From contig CAYGID010000008.1 in assembly GCA_964349835.1 (NCBI GenBank), forward strand, positions 1 through 50,830: 50,830 bases of DNA, in the 5' to 3' direction. Positions 32,469 to 41,747 of the stretch are shown in pieces; position 1 is the first letter of the stretch, and the number at the start of each line of letters is the position of its first letter. A program made the translations under genes and the position numbers. This stretch comes from JAQVSH01 sp964349835 (GTDB lineage: Bacteria > Bacteroidota > Bacteroidia > Bacteroidales > UBA4181). The notes beneath the pieces were generated by a model. The model had not been told where the DNA came from and did not search any database. It was given only the letters and a program-made list of their open reading frames with translations.

Positions 32469-35400
32469 ATGTTATCTCCCCATTCAATCCTTTCTGTAGC
32501 AAAATATGAAAGTCGTATTTTGGCCAGGAGTTGGTTCTTCAGGATCTTCGCTATTTTGTCGGTTCTCTTCCTCTTTGGTATCAACATGAATACCATCTCG
32601 GAGGTGGGCGGCAATGAGTGGAGTTTTCGTGCCATTCCTTCATCTATTCCTTACCTGAACCTCCTTTTCCTTAACATAACCCAGTCGATTATTGCCATCT
32701 TTCTTTCGTCGGAGTTTTTGCGGCGCGACAAAAAGCTGGATACCTCGGTGGTGTTTTATGTAAGGCCTCCCAGCAATGCGGAGTATATCCTCGGAAAAAC
32801 CTGGGGTAATCTCACTGTATTTCTTGGTCTGATTTTTATCTCTCTTGTGCTTACGCTGATATTTAATCTGGTGGCGCAAGATTCGTATGTTGAGCCGATT
32901 GCCTATTTGCAATATTTCCTGTTGCTCAGCCTTCCGACCCTGCTTTTTATCATGGGGCTCGCCTTCGTTTTAATGCTATTGCTTAATAATCAAGCGCTTA
33001 CATTTGTTCTCATGCTGGGGTATACCGGCATGATGCTCTTTTATGTGAAGAGCAAATTTTATGGCATTTTCGACTTTGCTGCCTTTCAATTTCCGATGTT
33101 CAAGTCGGATATTACCGGATTCGGGCATGTGAGGGAGTTGCTCCTCCATCGGGGGCTCTATCTCTTTCTCGGACTGGGAGGCATCGCCTATACCATCGGG
33201 CTCTTTAAACGTCTGCCAAACAATCCGGCAGAGCGACCCATATGGATGTTTATCGGTACCCTGCTCGCCTTTGCGGGATTGGGCTGCGGTGTGCTCTTTG
33301 TGGCCGATGCCAAGGGGAAAGAGTCGTTTCGAGCCGAAATGGTAAGCATTAACAATAAATATGTGGACGCCCCGCTCTTCCAGGTTACCGACCTGCTACT
33401 TAAAGTGGAGCAGTTGCCAAACCAAGTGAGTGCAACTGCCCGTTTGACCGGAGTTGCCGCTGGAGCCACCGATTTTCTGGTTTTCACGCTGAATCCGGGG
33501 CTCACCGTTACCTCTGTGAAGTCGGGCAGTACCGACGTGCAGTTCAAGCGCGAATCGCAAATTCTTGAGGTGAAGCCGGGACGCACCGTGCAGGCCGGCG
33601 ATACCCTTTCGTTCGACATTGCTTACGAGGGGACTATCGATGAGAGTCTGGCATACCTTGATCAGCCCACTACGGTGCTGCGCGACCGGCGCGCAGTTAA
33701 CATGATGATGATTAACCACGATAAGCGCTATGCTTTTCAGGAGCCCGACTATGTTTTGTTTACCCCTGAGCTCTACTGGTATCCCCGCTCGGGTACCTCC
33801 TACAGCGATCAAAACTCCGACTGGAACCATGTCTATTTCAGCCGCTTCCAACTGGAGGTAAAGCCGCGCCCGGGGCTGATGCCCGTTTCGCAGGGGGCCT
33901 CCGAGGAGATTGCCGATGGTTGGGTTCGTTTCACCCCTTCGCATCCGATGCCAGGCCTCACTCTTGCCGTGGGAAATTACGAAAAGCGTTCGCTTACGGT
34001 CGATTCTCTGGAGTTCTCTATTTTCTCCATAAAGGGGCATGATACCTATAGCGGGGCACTCGATCAGCTGAAAGACACCCTTTCGGTGATTATCGGCGAA
34101 CGGATGGCCGACCTTTCGAGAAACATCAAACTGGATTACTGCTATCCTCGCTTTTCGATTGTGGAGGTGCCTGCTCATTATACCTTTTACGCCCGCACAT
34201 GGACCATGGCGCAGGAGTGCATGCAGCCCGAGATGGTCCTCTTCCCTGAGAAGGGGTTCTCTGTTCGCCAAAGCGACCTTAAAGGGGAATTGGCTCGCTC
34301 GATGAAGATGGCACAAAGGTTTGGCGAATCGCTTACAGAAAAGGATTACCAGTTGCGGATCTTCCGCAATGTCATTGAAATGTTTGCCAATTCAAACAGC
34401 CGGATGTTTTTCGGAGGGGGTAATACCCGCACCATGGGAGCTTCAATACAGCAGAATCCCTACTACATCTATCCGCAGTTCTACTCCTTCAAGTACAATA
34501 TAGCCTCGGCCGAATGGCCCATTGCCAACTATCTGCTCGAATCCTACCTGCAGCGGGGAACAGCCTTCAGCCCCATGGAATTCATGCGCAACGCGAACGG
34601 TATTACCGACGAAGAGAAGGTAAACGTGTTGTTGAAGAAACAATCTATGGCCGAACTGCTGAACGACACTTCGAAACGTTCGCTTGTGCCCGTTCTGGTG
34701 GGTATGAAGTCGGAGCAGCTCTTTGCGCACGGCGAACGGGCGGTAGGAGTCGACACGCTTAAGAAGGTGATTTATGCCATTCTCGACGAAAACCGTTTTC
34801 AAAACGTTCCCTTTGAATCGTTCCTGAATCGGTTGCGCGAGTATTGCGGTGCCGATTTACTGCCGGTGCTTAAGGATTGGTATACTTCAACAAAGGTACC
34901 CTACTACTTTATCGGAACGTCTGAGATTTATCGCATTAGCGGATTAGATGAGGATCTTTATGAACTTACCATCCGGTTGGAGAATGCCTCCGATGTTGAT
35001 GGTATGGTTAAGGTAAATGTCTCCTTTGGCGGCGGTTTTTCCGGCGGAGGCGGCGGAGGCGGCCGAATGGCCATGTTCGGGTCCGAAACGGAGAGTCGTG
35101 TCATCTTTGCCGGTGCGCGTGAGTCGCTCGAGGTGGTGTACCACTTCTTGGCCGCACCCCGCAATATCACCCTCAACACCATGATCTCGCAGAATCTGCC
35201 CGTTAGTGTTTCCATGGCAATGGGCCGAGCCGAGCAGGTGTCGCGTTCTTTGAAGAACGAAGCCGAATATGTGGTAACACAAAGTTTGAATACCGCACTG
35301 CCTGGCGAAATTATTGTCGACAACGAGGATCCGGGATTCTCCGTATCGGCGCCCGAACTTTCTGGATTGTTGCAGCGTTGGCTGCTCAAGGAAGATCCGC

Positions 35401-35897
35401 TCGACGACGGAATCAAATTTAAAGGGTACACTCCTTGGAGACCCCCTTTCTACTGGACCCCCATTACCAACTCGGGCTGTTACGGTCTGTTTATCCGCTC
35501 CTCCTCTATAGTAAAATCGGGCAGCGGAAATCAAACGGCCACTTGGACTGCCTTCATACCCGAATCGGGAAGGTACGATCTTTTCTATCATGTGTACCGT
35601 GATGAGTCGTTACGCCAGAATCGGGGCAGAGGTGGTCAGGCTCAGGGTGGTCAGGGTCAGCAGCGTGGCGGCCAGCAGCGTGGCAGCGATTATCAAGATG
35701 GAGAGTATGCCTTTAAGGTGCTTTACGGAGAGCTCTCTGAAGATGCCTTCCTCGACATAGAAGAGGCCGAAGATGGTTGGAACCCCTTGGGAACTTACGA
35801 TCTGCCTTCCGATTCGGTTCGTGTAATCCTCAGCAATAAAACGGAATTGCGTACAGTGAATGCCGACGCCATAAAATTTGTAAGAAAGCAACTCTAA
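32469..35897 (+). CDS. ABC permease fused to a degenerate M1-peptidase-like domain and a golvesin-like domain
   Basis: 1142 residues. Residues about 1-275 hold about six or seven membrane helices of an ABC-2-type permease. About 290-850 resemble the extracytoplasmic M1-aminopeptidase-like part of Bacteroidota ABC permease/M1 fusions (for example VEVPAHYTFYARTWTMAQECMQPEMVLFPEKG in two blocks), but no HExxH zinc motif is present, so it is probably not a protease. A glycine-rich stretch at about 857-866 precedes a linker. Residues about 990-1142 look like a golvesin/Xly carbohydrate-binding-type domain (ATWTAFIPESGRYDLFYHVY, then NPLGTYDLPSDS, ending TVNADAIKFV), interrupted by a Gly/Gln/Arg-rich insertion. 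The partner is the ATPase 25 nt upstream. Confidence 0.8.
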   Translation: MLSPHSILSVAKYESRILARSWFFRIFAILSVLFLFGINMNTISEVGGNEWSFRAIPSSIPYLNLLFLNITQSIIAIFLSSEFLRRDKKLDTSVVFYVRPPSNAEYILGKTWGNLTVFLGLIFISLVLTLIFNLVAQDSYVEPIAYLQYFLLLSLPTLLFIMGLAFVLMLLLNNQALTFVLMLGYTGMMLFYVKSKFYGIFDFAAFQFPMFKSDITGFGHVRELLLHRGLYLFLGLGGIAYTIGLFKRLPNNPAERPIWMFIGTLLAFAGLGCGVLFVADAKGKESFRAEMVSINNKYVDAPLFQVTDLLLKVEQLPNQVSATARLTGVAAGATDFLVFTLNPGLTVTSVKSGSTDVQFKRESQILEVKPGRTVQAGDTLSFDIAYEGTIDESLAYLDQPTTVLRDRRAVNMMMINHDKRYAFQEPDYVLFTPELYWYPRSGTSYSDQNSDWNHVYFSRFQLEVKPRPGLMPVSQGASEEIADGWVRFTPSHPMPGLTLAVGNYEKRSLTVDSLEFSIFSIKGHDTYSGALDQLKDTLSVIIGERMADLSRNIKLDYCYPRFSIVEVPAHYTFYARTWTMAQECMQPEMVLFPEKGFSVRQSDLKGELARSMKMAQRFGESLTEKDYQLRIFRNVIEMFANSNSRMFFGGGNTRTMGASIQQNPYYIYPQFYSFKYNIASAEWPIANYLLESYLQRGTAFSPMEFMRNANGITDEEKVNVLLKKQSMAELLNDTSKRSLVPVLVGMKSEQLFAHGERAVGVDTLKKVIYAILDENRFQNVPFESFLNRLREYCGADLLPVLKDWYTSTKVPYYFIGTSEIYRISGLDEDLYELTIRLENASDVDGMVKVNVSFGGGFSGGGGGGGRMAMFGSETESRVIFAGARESLEVVYHFLAAPRNITLNTMISQNLPVSVSMAMGRAEQVSRSLKNEAEYVVTQSLNTALPGEIIVDNEDPGFSVSAPELSGLLQRWLLKEDPLDDGIKFKGYTPWRPPFYWTPITNSGCYGLFIRSSSIVKSGSGNQTATWTAFIPESGRYDLFYHVYRDESLRQNRGRGGQAQGGQGQQRGGQQRGSDYQDGEYAFKVLYGELSEDAFLDIEEAEDGWNPLGTYDLPSDSVRVILSNKTELRTVNADAIKFVRKQL

Positions 35898-36010
35898 CCC
35901 TCACCTTTTATAATTAACCGTACGTATTGTGTAATAACGAGCAGATGTATAAGGTTAATTATTAGTAATATATAACTCCATACTACCATTAAAACACAAA
36001 TTATTACAGT

Positions 36011-37501
36011 ATGAAAACCAGGAACCGGATATTCCTTTTTGTCTTGATTTCGTTGGGGTTTGCAGCGATGTCGGCGAATGCACAAACCACGCTAACGATT
36101 GATGACGCGCTCGAAATTGCTGCGACCAACAGCCCTGTGCTTCGCAAATCGATGCTCAATCTTCAGCGCTCTTCGCAAAACGTGATTGCGCAGCGGGCTT
36201 CGTTGAAGTCGCAGTTCAACCTGAGTGTCAATCCGGCTACCTTCTCCAGGAGTCGTAAGTTCGACGACCGTGTTTCGCAGTGGTATACCAATGAATCGTA
36301 CGGATCTAACGGAACCTTCTCCGTATCACAGCCTATCTTGCTTACCGACGGTACTATCTCCCTGTCGAACACCTTCAGCTGGCAAGATAGTAAGTCGACG
36401 GTAAACGGAATCGATAATACGAACCAGGTGTTTCAGAACAACCTCAATCTTCGCCTTAGCCAGCCCCTCTTTACTTACAACCGGCGAAAAATGGAGCTAA
36501 AGACCATTGAGCTTGAGTATGAAAATGCAGGCATTAGCTACGCCATGCAGCGATTGAGCCTCGAAAGAAGCCTTACCCAGCAGTTCTACTCGGTCTATAT
36601 GGCTCAGATGCAACTCGATATTGCCAAGGATGAGTTGACCAACGCAAAGTTGAGTTATGACATTATCAAGAATAAAGTCGATGCCGACCTGTCGGCCCGG
36701 GAGGAGCTTTATCAGGCCGAGGTGAACTACGCCTCCGCTATTTCGTCGGTTCAAGACAGGGAGGTTTCCCTGGCCAACTCGAAAGACGATTTTAAGCAGA
36801 GTCTCGGAATGGATATCGACGCCGATTTTGTGGTGTTGGCAGAGGTTAAATACGACTCTGTTGCCGTTGACCTGAAGAAGGCCGTAGAGAATGCGCTGGC
36901 TTCACGAATGGAACTTCGCCAGCGTGAAATTACGCTCCAGAACGCTGAATTCTCGATGATTCGAACCAAAGCGCTTAATGAGTTCTCAGGAACCTTGAAC
37001 GTTTCGATGGGTATCACCGGCGACAACGAGGATATCGACCAGATTTTCAAGAATCAGACCCAAAGCCCTTCCGTTTCGGTGGGTTTCAATATTCCTCTGT
37101 TCGATTTCGGCGAAAAGAAGGCCCGTATCAAAGCTCAGGAGGCCTCCATGGAGTCGAACGAAATTGATTTCGAAGAGGAGAAAAAGAGCATTGAGCTCGA
37201 TTTGCGCAAAGTGTACAGGAATCTTCAAAACCAGTTGAATCAGATTAGTATTGCCGAACAGAGCGTACGGAATGCCCAGCTTACCTACGATTTGAATCAG
37301 GAGCGTTACAGAAGCGGCGATATTACCGGTATGAGCATGAATCAGTATCAGCAGCAGCTCTCCTCCAGAAAGGTAAGCTACTCACAGGCGCTGATCAATT
37401 ACCGCATTGAGCTTCTCAACCTCAAGGTTCAGTCGCTCTACGATTTTGAAAAGAACGAGCCGGTGATCCCCTCCGAACTCTATCCTGCAAATGTTGAATA
37501 A
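36011..37501 (+). CDS. TolC-family outer-membrane efflux protein
   Basis: Outer-membrane channel of a tripartite pump. 496 residues with a signal peptide (MKTRNRIFLFVLISLGFAAMSANA, then QTTLTIDDALEIA). Two halves of long helical hairpins typical of the TolC periplasmic barrel: first ALEIAATNSPVLRKSMLNL onward, second around AVENALASRMELRQREITLQ with SVGFNIPLFDFGEKKARIKA and LNQERYRSGDITGMSMNQYQ. It stands 113 nt after the ABC permease gene, so it may also have its own promoter, though none is clear. The adaptor gene follows 48 nt later. Confidence 0.93.
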   Translation: MKTRNRIFLFVLISLGFAAMSANAQTTLTIDDALEIAATNSPVLRKSMLNLQRSSQNVIAQRASLKSQFNLSVNPATFSRSRKFDDRVSQWYTNESYGSNGTFSVSQPILLTDGTISLSNTFSWQDSKSTVNGIDNTNQVFQNNLNLRLSQPLFTYNRRKMELKTIELEYENAGISYAMQRLSLERSLTQQFYSVYMAQMQLDIAKDELTNAKLSYDIIKNKVDADLSAREELYQAEVNYASAISSVQDREVSLANSKDDFKQSLGMDIDADFVVLAEVKYDSVAVDLKKAVENALASRMELRQREITLQNAEFSMIRTKALNEFSGTLNVSMGITGDNEDIDQIFKNQTQSPSVSVGFNIPLFDFGEKKARIKAQEASMESNEIDFEEEKKSIELDLRKVYRNLQNQLNQISIAEQSVRNAQLTYDLNQERYRSGDITGMSMNQYQQQLSSRKVSYSQALINYRIELLNLKVQSLYDFEKNEPVIPSELYPANVE

Positions 37502-37549
37502 TTTTATAAAATCAGATAATAACCTCATCCTCTGTAAATACCTCTATCT

Positions 37550-38608
37550 ATGAAATCTTGCCTTAAAACCCTGGCCTCCCTGTTGATTCTGGGAAGTATG
37601 ACGGCCTGTCAGCAAACTACTCAAAATGCATCTACCGAGATTGCCGCCCCCGTGTCTGTTTTGGAAGTGGTTCCCGGTTCTATTCAGACCTATCTGAGTG
37701 CCAATGGTACGGCCATGTCGGCCTCCGAACTTGCTATCAGCTCTGAAATGACCGGAGATTACCAGTTGCAGGTGAATCCCGCCACAGGAACCCTTTACAA
37801 AATGGGCGACCGTGTGAAAAAAGGCTCTGTGATTGTGCGTTTTTCCGACCAGGAGTATCTGAACGGAATCTCCATTGAGACAAAAAAACTCAACTTAGAG
37901 ATCGCTGCATCCGATGTGGAAAAGCAGAAGTCGTTATACGAAAAGGGGGGCGTCACGCAGACAGATGTGCGTAATTCGGAGGTGAAACTTGCAAGCTCCC
38001 AAATCGACTTCGAGAATGGTCAGTTGCGTCTCGACAAGATGGAGGTGAAGGCTCCCTTCGACGGAGTCATTACCGAACTGCCTCACTATACGCAGAATGC
38101 CCGGCTTTCTTCTGGGAGTCCTCTTTTTTCGGTCATGGATTACTCGAAGATGTATATGGAGATTAATCTGCCCGAGAGTGCTATTCTGTCGGTTACCAAA
38201 GGACAGAATGTGCTGATTACCCACTACACCCTTCCCGGCGATACGCTGATTGGTAAAATCTCCGAATTGTCGCCAGCCATCAGCAGCGAGACCCGCACGT
38301 TCAAGTCGAAGCTGGTTGTTGAGAACCCCAAACTGTTAATCCGTCCCGGCATGTTTGTGAAGGCCGATATTGTTGTGGCCAGCGCCGAAGGAACTATTAT
38401 CATCGAAAAGTCGTTGGTTATCAGTAATCGCGGGCGCAAGTTCGTCTACGTTGTTGAGCAGAGTACTGCCAGAATGCGTCAGATTCAAACCGGACTCGAA
38501 GATCAGGAGAATATTGAGATCCTCAGCGGGTTGACCGTGGGCGACCAGTTGGTTATCAAAGGGTATGAGACGCTTCGCGACAATGCAAAAGTCAAAGTGC
38601 TGAAATAA
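37550..38608 (+). CDS. RND/ABC efflux periplasmic adaptor lipoprotein
   Basis: 352 residues, membrane-fusion protein. Lipobox LGSMTAC puts the lipid anchor at Cys20. Typical adaptor order: barrel-sandwich half (YKMGDRVKKGSVIVRFSD), coiled hairpin (LEIAASDVEKQKSLYEKGGV), second lipoyl half (VKAPFDGVITELPHY), beta-barrel (EINLPESAILSVTKGQNV) and membrane-proximal end (RPGMFVKADIV, QIQTGLEDQENIEILSGL). It bridges TolC and an inner-membrane pump; here it lies 8 nt before the first RND gene. Confidence 0.94.
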   Translation: MKSCLKTLASLLILGSMTACQQTTQNASTEIAAPVSVLEVVPGSIQTYLSANGTAMSASELAISSEMTGDYQLQVNPATGTLYKMGDRVKKGSVIVRFSDQEYLNGISIETKKLNLEIAASDVEKQKSLYEKGGVTQTDVRNSEVKLASSQIDFENGQLRLDKMEVKAPFDGVITELPHYTQNARLSSGSPLFSVMDYSKMYMEINLPESAILSVTKGQNVLITHYTLPGDTLIGKISELSPAISSETRTFKSKLVVENPKLLIRPGMFVKADIVVASAEGTIIIEKSLVISNRGRKFVYVVEQSTARMRQIQTGLEDQENIEILSGLTVGDQLVIKGYETLRDNAKVKVLK

Positions 38609-38616
38609 TCACATCT

Positions 38617-41600
38617 ATGAAAAAACTACTCCAATTTGCAGTCGGGCAGCCTGTCACCATTCTTATGATGGTGATGGCGCTTCTCTTGCTGGGAAAGATT
38701 TCCTACGATCAGTTGGGCGTTGACCTTCTCCCGAATCTGAATAGTCCGAAGCTTTTCGTAGAGCTCACTTCAGGCGAAAAACCCCCTGAGGAGATCGAAA
38801 AGCAGTTTATCGAAAGTATGGAGTCTATGGCCATACGGCAGCGCGATGTAATTCGTGTTTCGTCGGTGGTGCGTGCCGGATCGGCCCAGATGATCGTAGA
38901 GTACTCCTGGAGAAAAGATATGGATGAGGCATTTCTCGATCTCCAGAAGGCATTGAGCAGCTACTCGCAGAACAGTGCCATAGAGGAGCTCCGTATCACG
39001 CAGCATGACCCCAATACCGAGCCGGTTCTCCTGCTCTCTTTTACGCACCGTACCATTACCGATATGTCGGAGTTGCGTAAGGTGGCCGAGAGCTACGTTC
39101 GCAATGAACTGATCCGCCAGGAAGGGGTTGCCGATGTACAGCTCTCGGGCGAAGAGATTACCGAGTTGGTGATTCAGACCGATCTGTACAAATTGAGTGC
39201 CTTTAACATTACTCTCGATGATATCGCATCCAGGATTTCGGCCAGTAACCAGAGTCTCTCCGGAGGCCGGGTTACTGAACTGGGTCTGCAGTATATTGTA
39301 AAAGGTGTTTCGACGCTTCATAATGAGGAGGATTTCCGAAATCTGATTGTGGGCTACCGAAACGTCGATGCAGCCACATCGTCTGCCGCAGGAGGTGCTG
39401 TTTCGTCCAAGGCTCCGGTCTTTCTGAAGGATTTGGCCACGGTAGAGTTCAAAAACCGCCGACCCGAGAATATTGTTCGGATGAATGGTCAACGCAGTAT
39501 GGGGCTTGCGGTTTATAAGGAGACCCGCTTCAACACGGTTACTACCGTGGAGGAGGTGTTCAAGGCATTGGCAACTATTGAGAAGGCTCTGCCCGGCTAC
39601 AAACTGGAGGTGGTGAGCAATCAGGGACAGTTTATTCAGACTGCCATCGAAGAGGTGAAGGGTACCGCCTTAATGGGTATTCTGCTGGCCATTGTTGTGC
39701 TCTTCCTTTTCTTGCGTAGAATCGGACTCACACTATTGGTGAGCGCTGCCTTCCCCATTTCTATTATAGCTACTTTTAACTTGATGTATTACAATGGACT
39801 AACCCTTAACATTATGACCCTTGGCGGACTCGCTTTGGGTGCCGGTATGTTGGTGGATAATGCCATTGTGGTGATTGAAAATATCTTCAGGAATCATGAA
39901 GAGGGGATGTCGGCTTCCGATGCTGCTGTGAAGGGAACCTCCGAAGTGGGAGGGGCTATCACCTCCTCTACGCTGACGACTGTTGTGGTGTTCCTCCCAA
40001 TTGTCTTCCTGCATGGGGCTTCGGGTGAGCTATTCAAAGATCAGGCCCTCACTGTGACCTTTTCGCTGCTCTGTTCGTTGTTTGTGGCGATTATGGTCAT
40101 TCCCATGTTATACAACCAAATTTATGGCCGAAAGAGCCTGAAAACTGTCAGAACCTCGCATTTTGCCGGTTATGGCAGGTTTCTTACCGGCTTGCTCCCC
40201 TACAAATGGCTGGTCATTTTGGTCTCTTTTCTTCTACTGGGTTTTACCGCAATTATGATTCCCCATATCGGAATCGACTTTATGCCTAAGCCCGAGAGCC
40301 GTTCTTTTGTTATGGAGGTAAAGATGCCCGAAGGAACCCGTTTAGAGAGGACCTCTGCCACCATGGCCAGTATTGAGGAGATGGTAAGAGAACTGGCAGG
40401 CGATACGCTCTGTAAGGTCTATTCTCATGCAGGTCCAGGTGCCGGGTTGCAGACCGATGTCTTTGAGGGTGAGCATACCGGGCAGATGCGGGTTCTTTTG
40501 GAGCCGCATCACCCCTCTACCGATCAGATGATGAACGATTTGGTGCTGAATACCGAGAATATTGAGGGTCTCGAACTGGCATTCAGTCAGGATGAGAGTT
40601 CGCTTAGCAGTCTGCTTGGCTCCGAAGGGGCTCCCGTTGTGGTGGAGATTAAAGGCGACGACCTTGATGATCTTGCCCTTCTTACCGAGCAGGTAAAGTT
40701 GCGCATGGAGAGCCTTACCGGCCTCTATAACGTGGTCTCCTCGTCGGAAGACGGAGCCCCCGAGGTAGAGATTTTGCTCGACAGGGTGCGTACCGGAATG
40801 TACAGCCTCAATGCCAGTAATATTGTAACCCAAATACGGCAGCAACTCGAAGGCAATGAGGCCGGTGAGGTCGAAAATGCTGGCGAAATGCGGCCTATCA
40901 TATTGAAGGTTCCCGAAATCAGCCTTAGTGAGCTCTCCATGCTGCCTGTTACAAGCGGACAGTTGGAGTTCCGCCTCCACGAACTAGCCGAACTGAGAAC
41001 CTCGACCGCTCCCCGCGAAATTTTCCGCAGGAACCAATCGCGTATCGGCAAGGTGACCGCAAACATTGAGAGCGATAAGACGCTCGACAATGTGGCCAGA
41101 GAGATCCGTGCGGCTGTGGCCGATATTCAACTCCCCCCAAATTATACCGTAACGGTTACCGGTGAGGAGGAAAAACGGCAGGAGGCTATGTCGAGCCTGG
41201 GTTGGGCTCTGATTCTTTCGGTTGTTTTGGTCTATATGGTTATGGCTGCTCAGTTTGAGTCGCTTTCGCATCCCTTCACGGTGCTCTTCACCCTGCCACT
41301 GGCAGTGGTAGGTGCTCTGCTGGGCTTCCTGGTTACCGGTATTTCCATCAATATTATGGGGGTAATCGGGATTGTGATGCTGGTGGGTATTGCGGTAAAC
41401 AGCTCTATTATTCTGGTCGACCGCATCAACCAGCTCAAACAGACAGGACTTAACCGTCACGAAGCCATCGCGTTGGCCGGTCGGCAAAGGATTCGTCCCA
41501 TCCTGATGACCGTCTCAACCACCATTTTGGCTTTGCTGCCCCTTGCCTTCGGCTTTGGAACGAGTTCGGCCTTGCGTGCCCCGATGGCCATTGCAGTGGT

Positions 41601-41745
41601 AGGAGGTATGATTACCGCAACCATTCTGACCCTTGTTTTGATTCCCTGTGTTTACGACGTGGTAGATTCTGCTACTGAGCGTTGGTTTGGTTCTTCGAAG
41701 AGCCAGGCGTCTGACGCTCCTCAATCAACAAAAATCAACTCCTGA
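38617..41745 (+). CDS. RND efflux permease (standard length)
   Basis: 1042 residues, AcrB-type architecture: helix 1, a large periplasmic loop, helices 2-6, a second periplasmic loop, helices 8-12. Proton-relay residue Asp414 in transmembrane helix 4 (GAGMLVDNAIVVIENIF). In helix 10 the AcrB Lys position reads VGIAVNSSIILVDRI, so that Lys is missing, as in SwrC/YerP-like RND proteins. No ATPase domain. Encoded 8 nt after the adaptor and 2 nt before a second RND gene, indicating a heteromeric (B2C-like) RND assembly. Confidence 0.95.
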   Translation: MKKLLQFAVGQPVTILMMVMALLLLGKISYDQLGVDLLPNLNSPKLFVELTSGEKPPEEIEKQFIESMESMAIRQRDVIRVSSVVRAGSAQMIVEYSWRKDMDEAFLDLQKALSSYSQNSAIEELRITQHDPNTEPVLLLSFTHRTITDMSELRKVAESYVRNELIRQEGVADVQLSGEEITELVIQTDLYKLSAFNITLDDIASRISASNQSLSGGRVTELGLQYIVKGVSTLHNEEDFRNLIVGYRNVDAATSSAAGGAVSSKAPVFLKDLATVEFKNRRPENIVRMNGQRSMGLAVYKETRFNTVTTVEEVFKALATIEKALPGYKLEVVSNQGQFIQTAIEEVKGTALMGILLAIVVLFLFLRRIGLTLLVSAAFPISIIATFNLMYYNGLTLNIMTLGGLALGAGMLVDNAIVVIENIFRNHEEGMSASDAAVKGTSEVGGAITSSTLTTVVVFLPIVFLHGASGELFKDQALTVTFSLLCSLFVAIMVIPMLYNQIYGRKSLKTVRTSHFAGYGRFLTGLLPYKWLVILVSFLLLGFTAIMIPHIGIDFMPKPESRSFVMEVKMPEGTRLERTSATMASIEEMVRELAGDTLCKVYSHAGPGAGLQTDVFEGEHTGQMRVLLEPHHPSTDQMMNDLVLNTENIEGLELAFSQDESSLSSLLGSEGAPVVVEIKGDDLDDLALLTEQVKLRMESLTGLYNVVSSSEDGAPEVEILLDRVRTGMYSLNASNIVTQIRQQLEGNEAGEVENAGEMRPIILKVPEISLSELSMLPVTSGQLEFRLHELAELRTSTAPREIFRRNQSRIGKVTANIESDKTLDNVAREIRAAVADIQLPPNYTVTVTGEEEKRQEAMSSLGWALILSVVLVYMVMAAQFESLSHPFTVLFTLPLAVVGALLGFLVTGISINIMGVIGIVMLVGIAVNSSIILVDRINQLKQTGLNRHEAIALAGRQRIRPILMTVSTTILALLPLAFGFGTSSALRAPMAIAVVGGMITATILTLVLIPCVYDVVDSATERWFGSSKSQASDAPQSTKINS

Positions 41746-41747
41746 GT

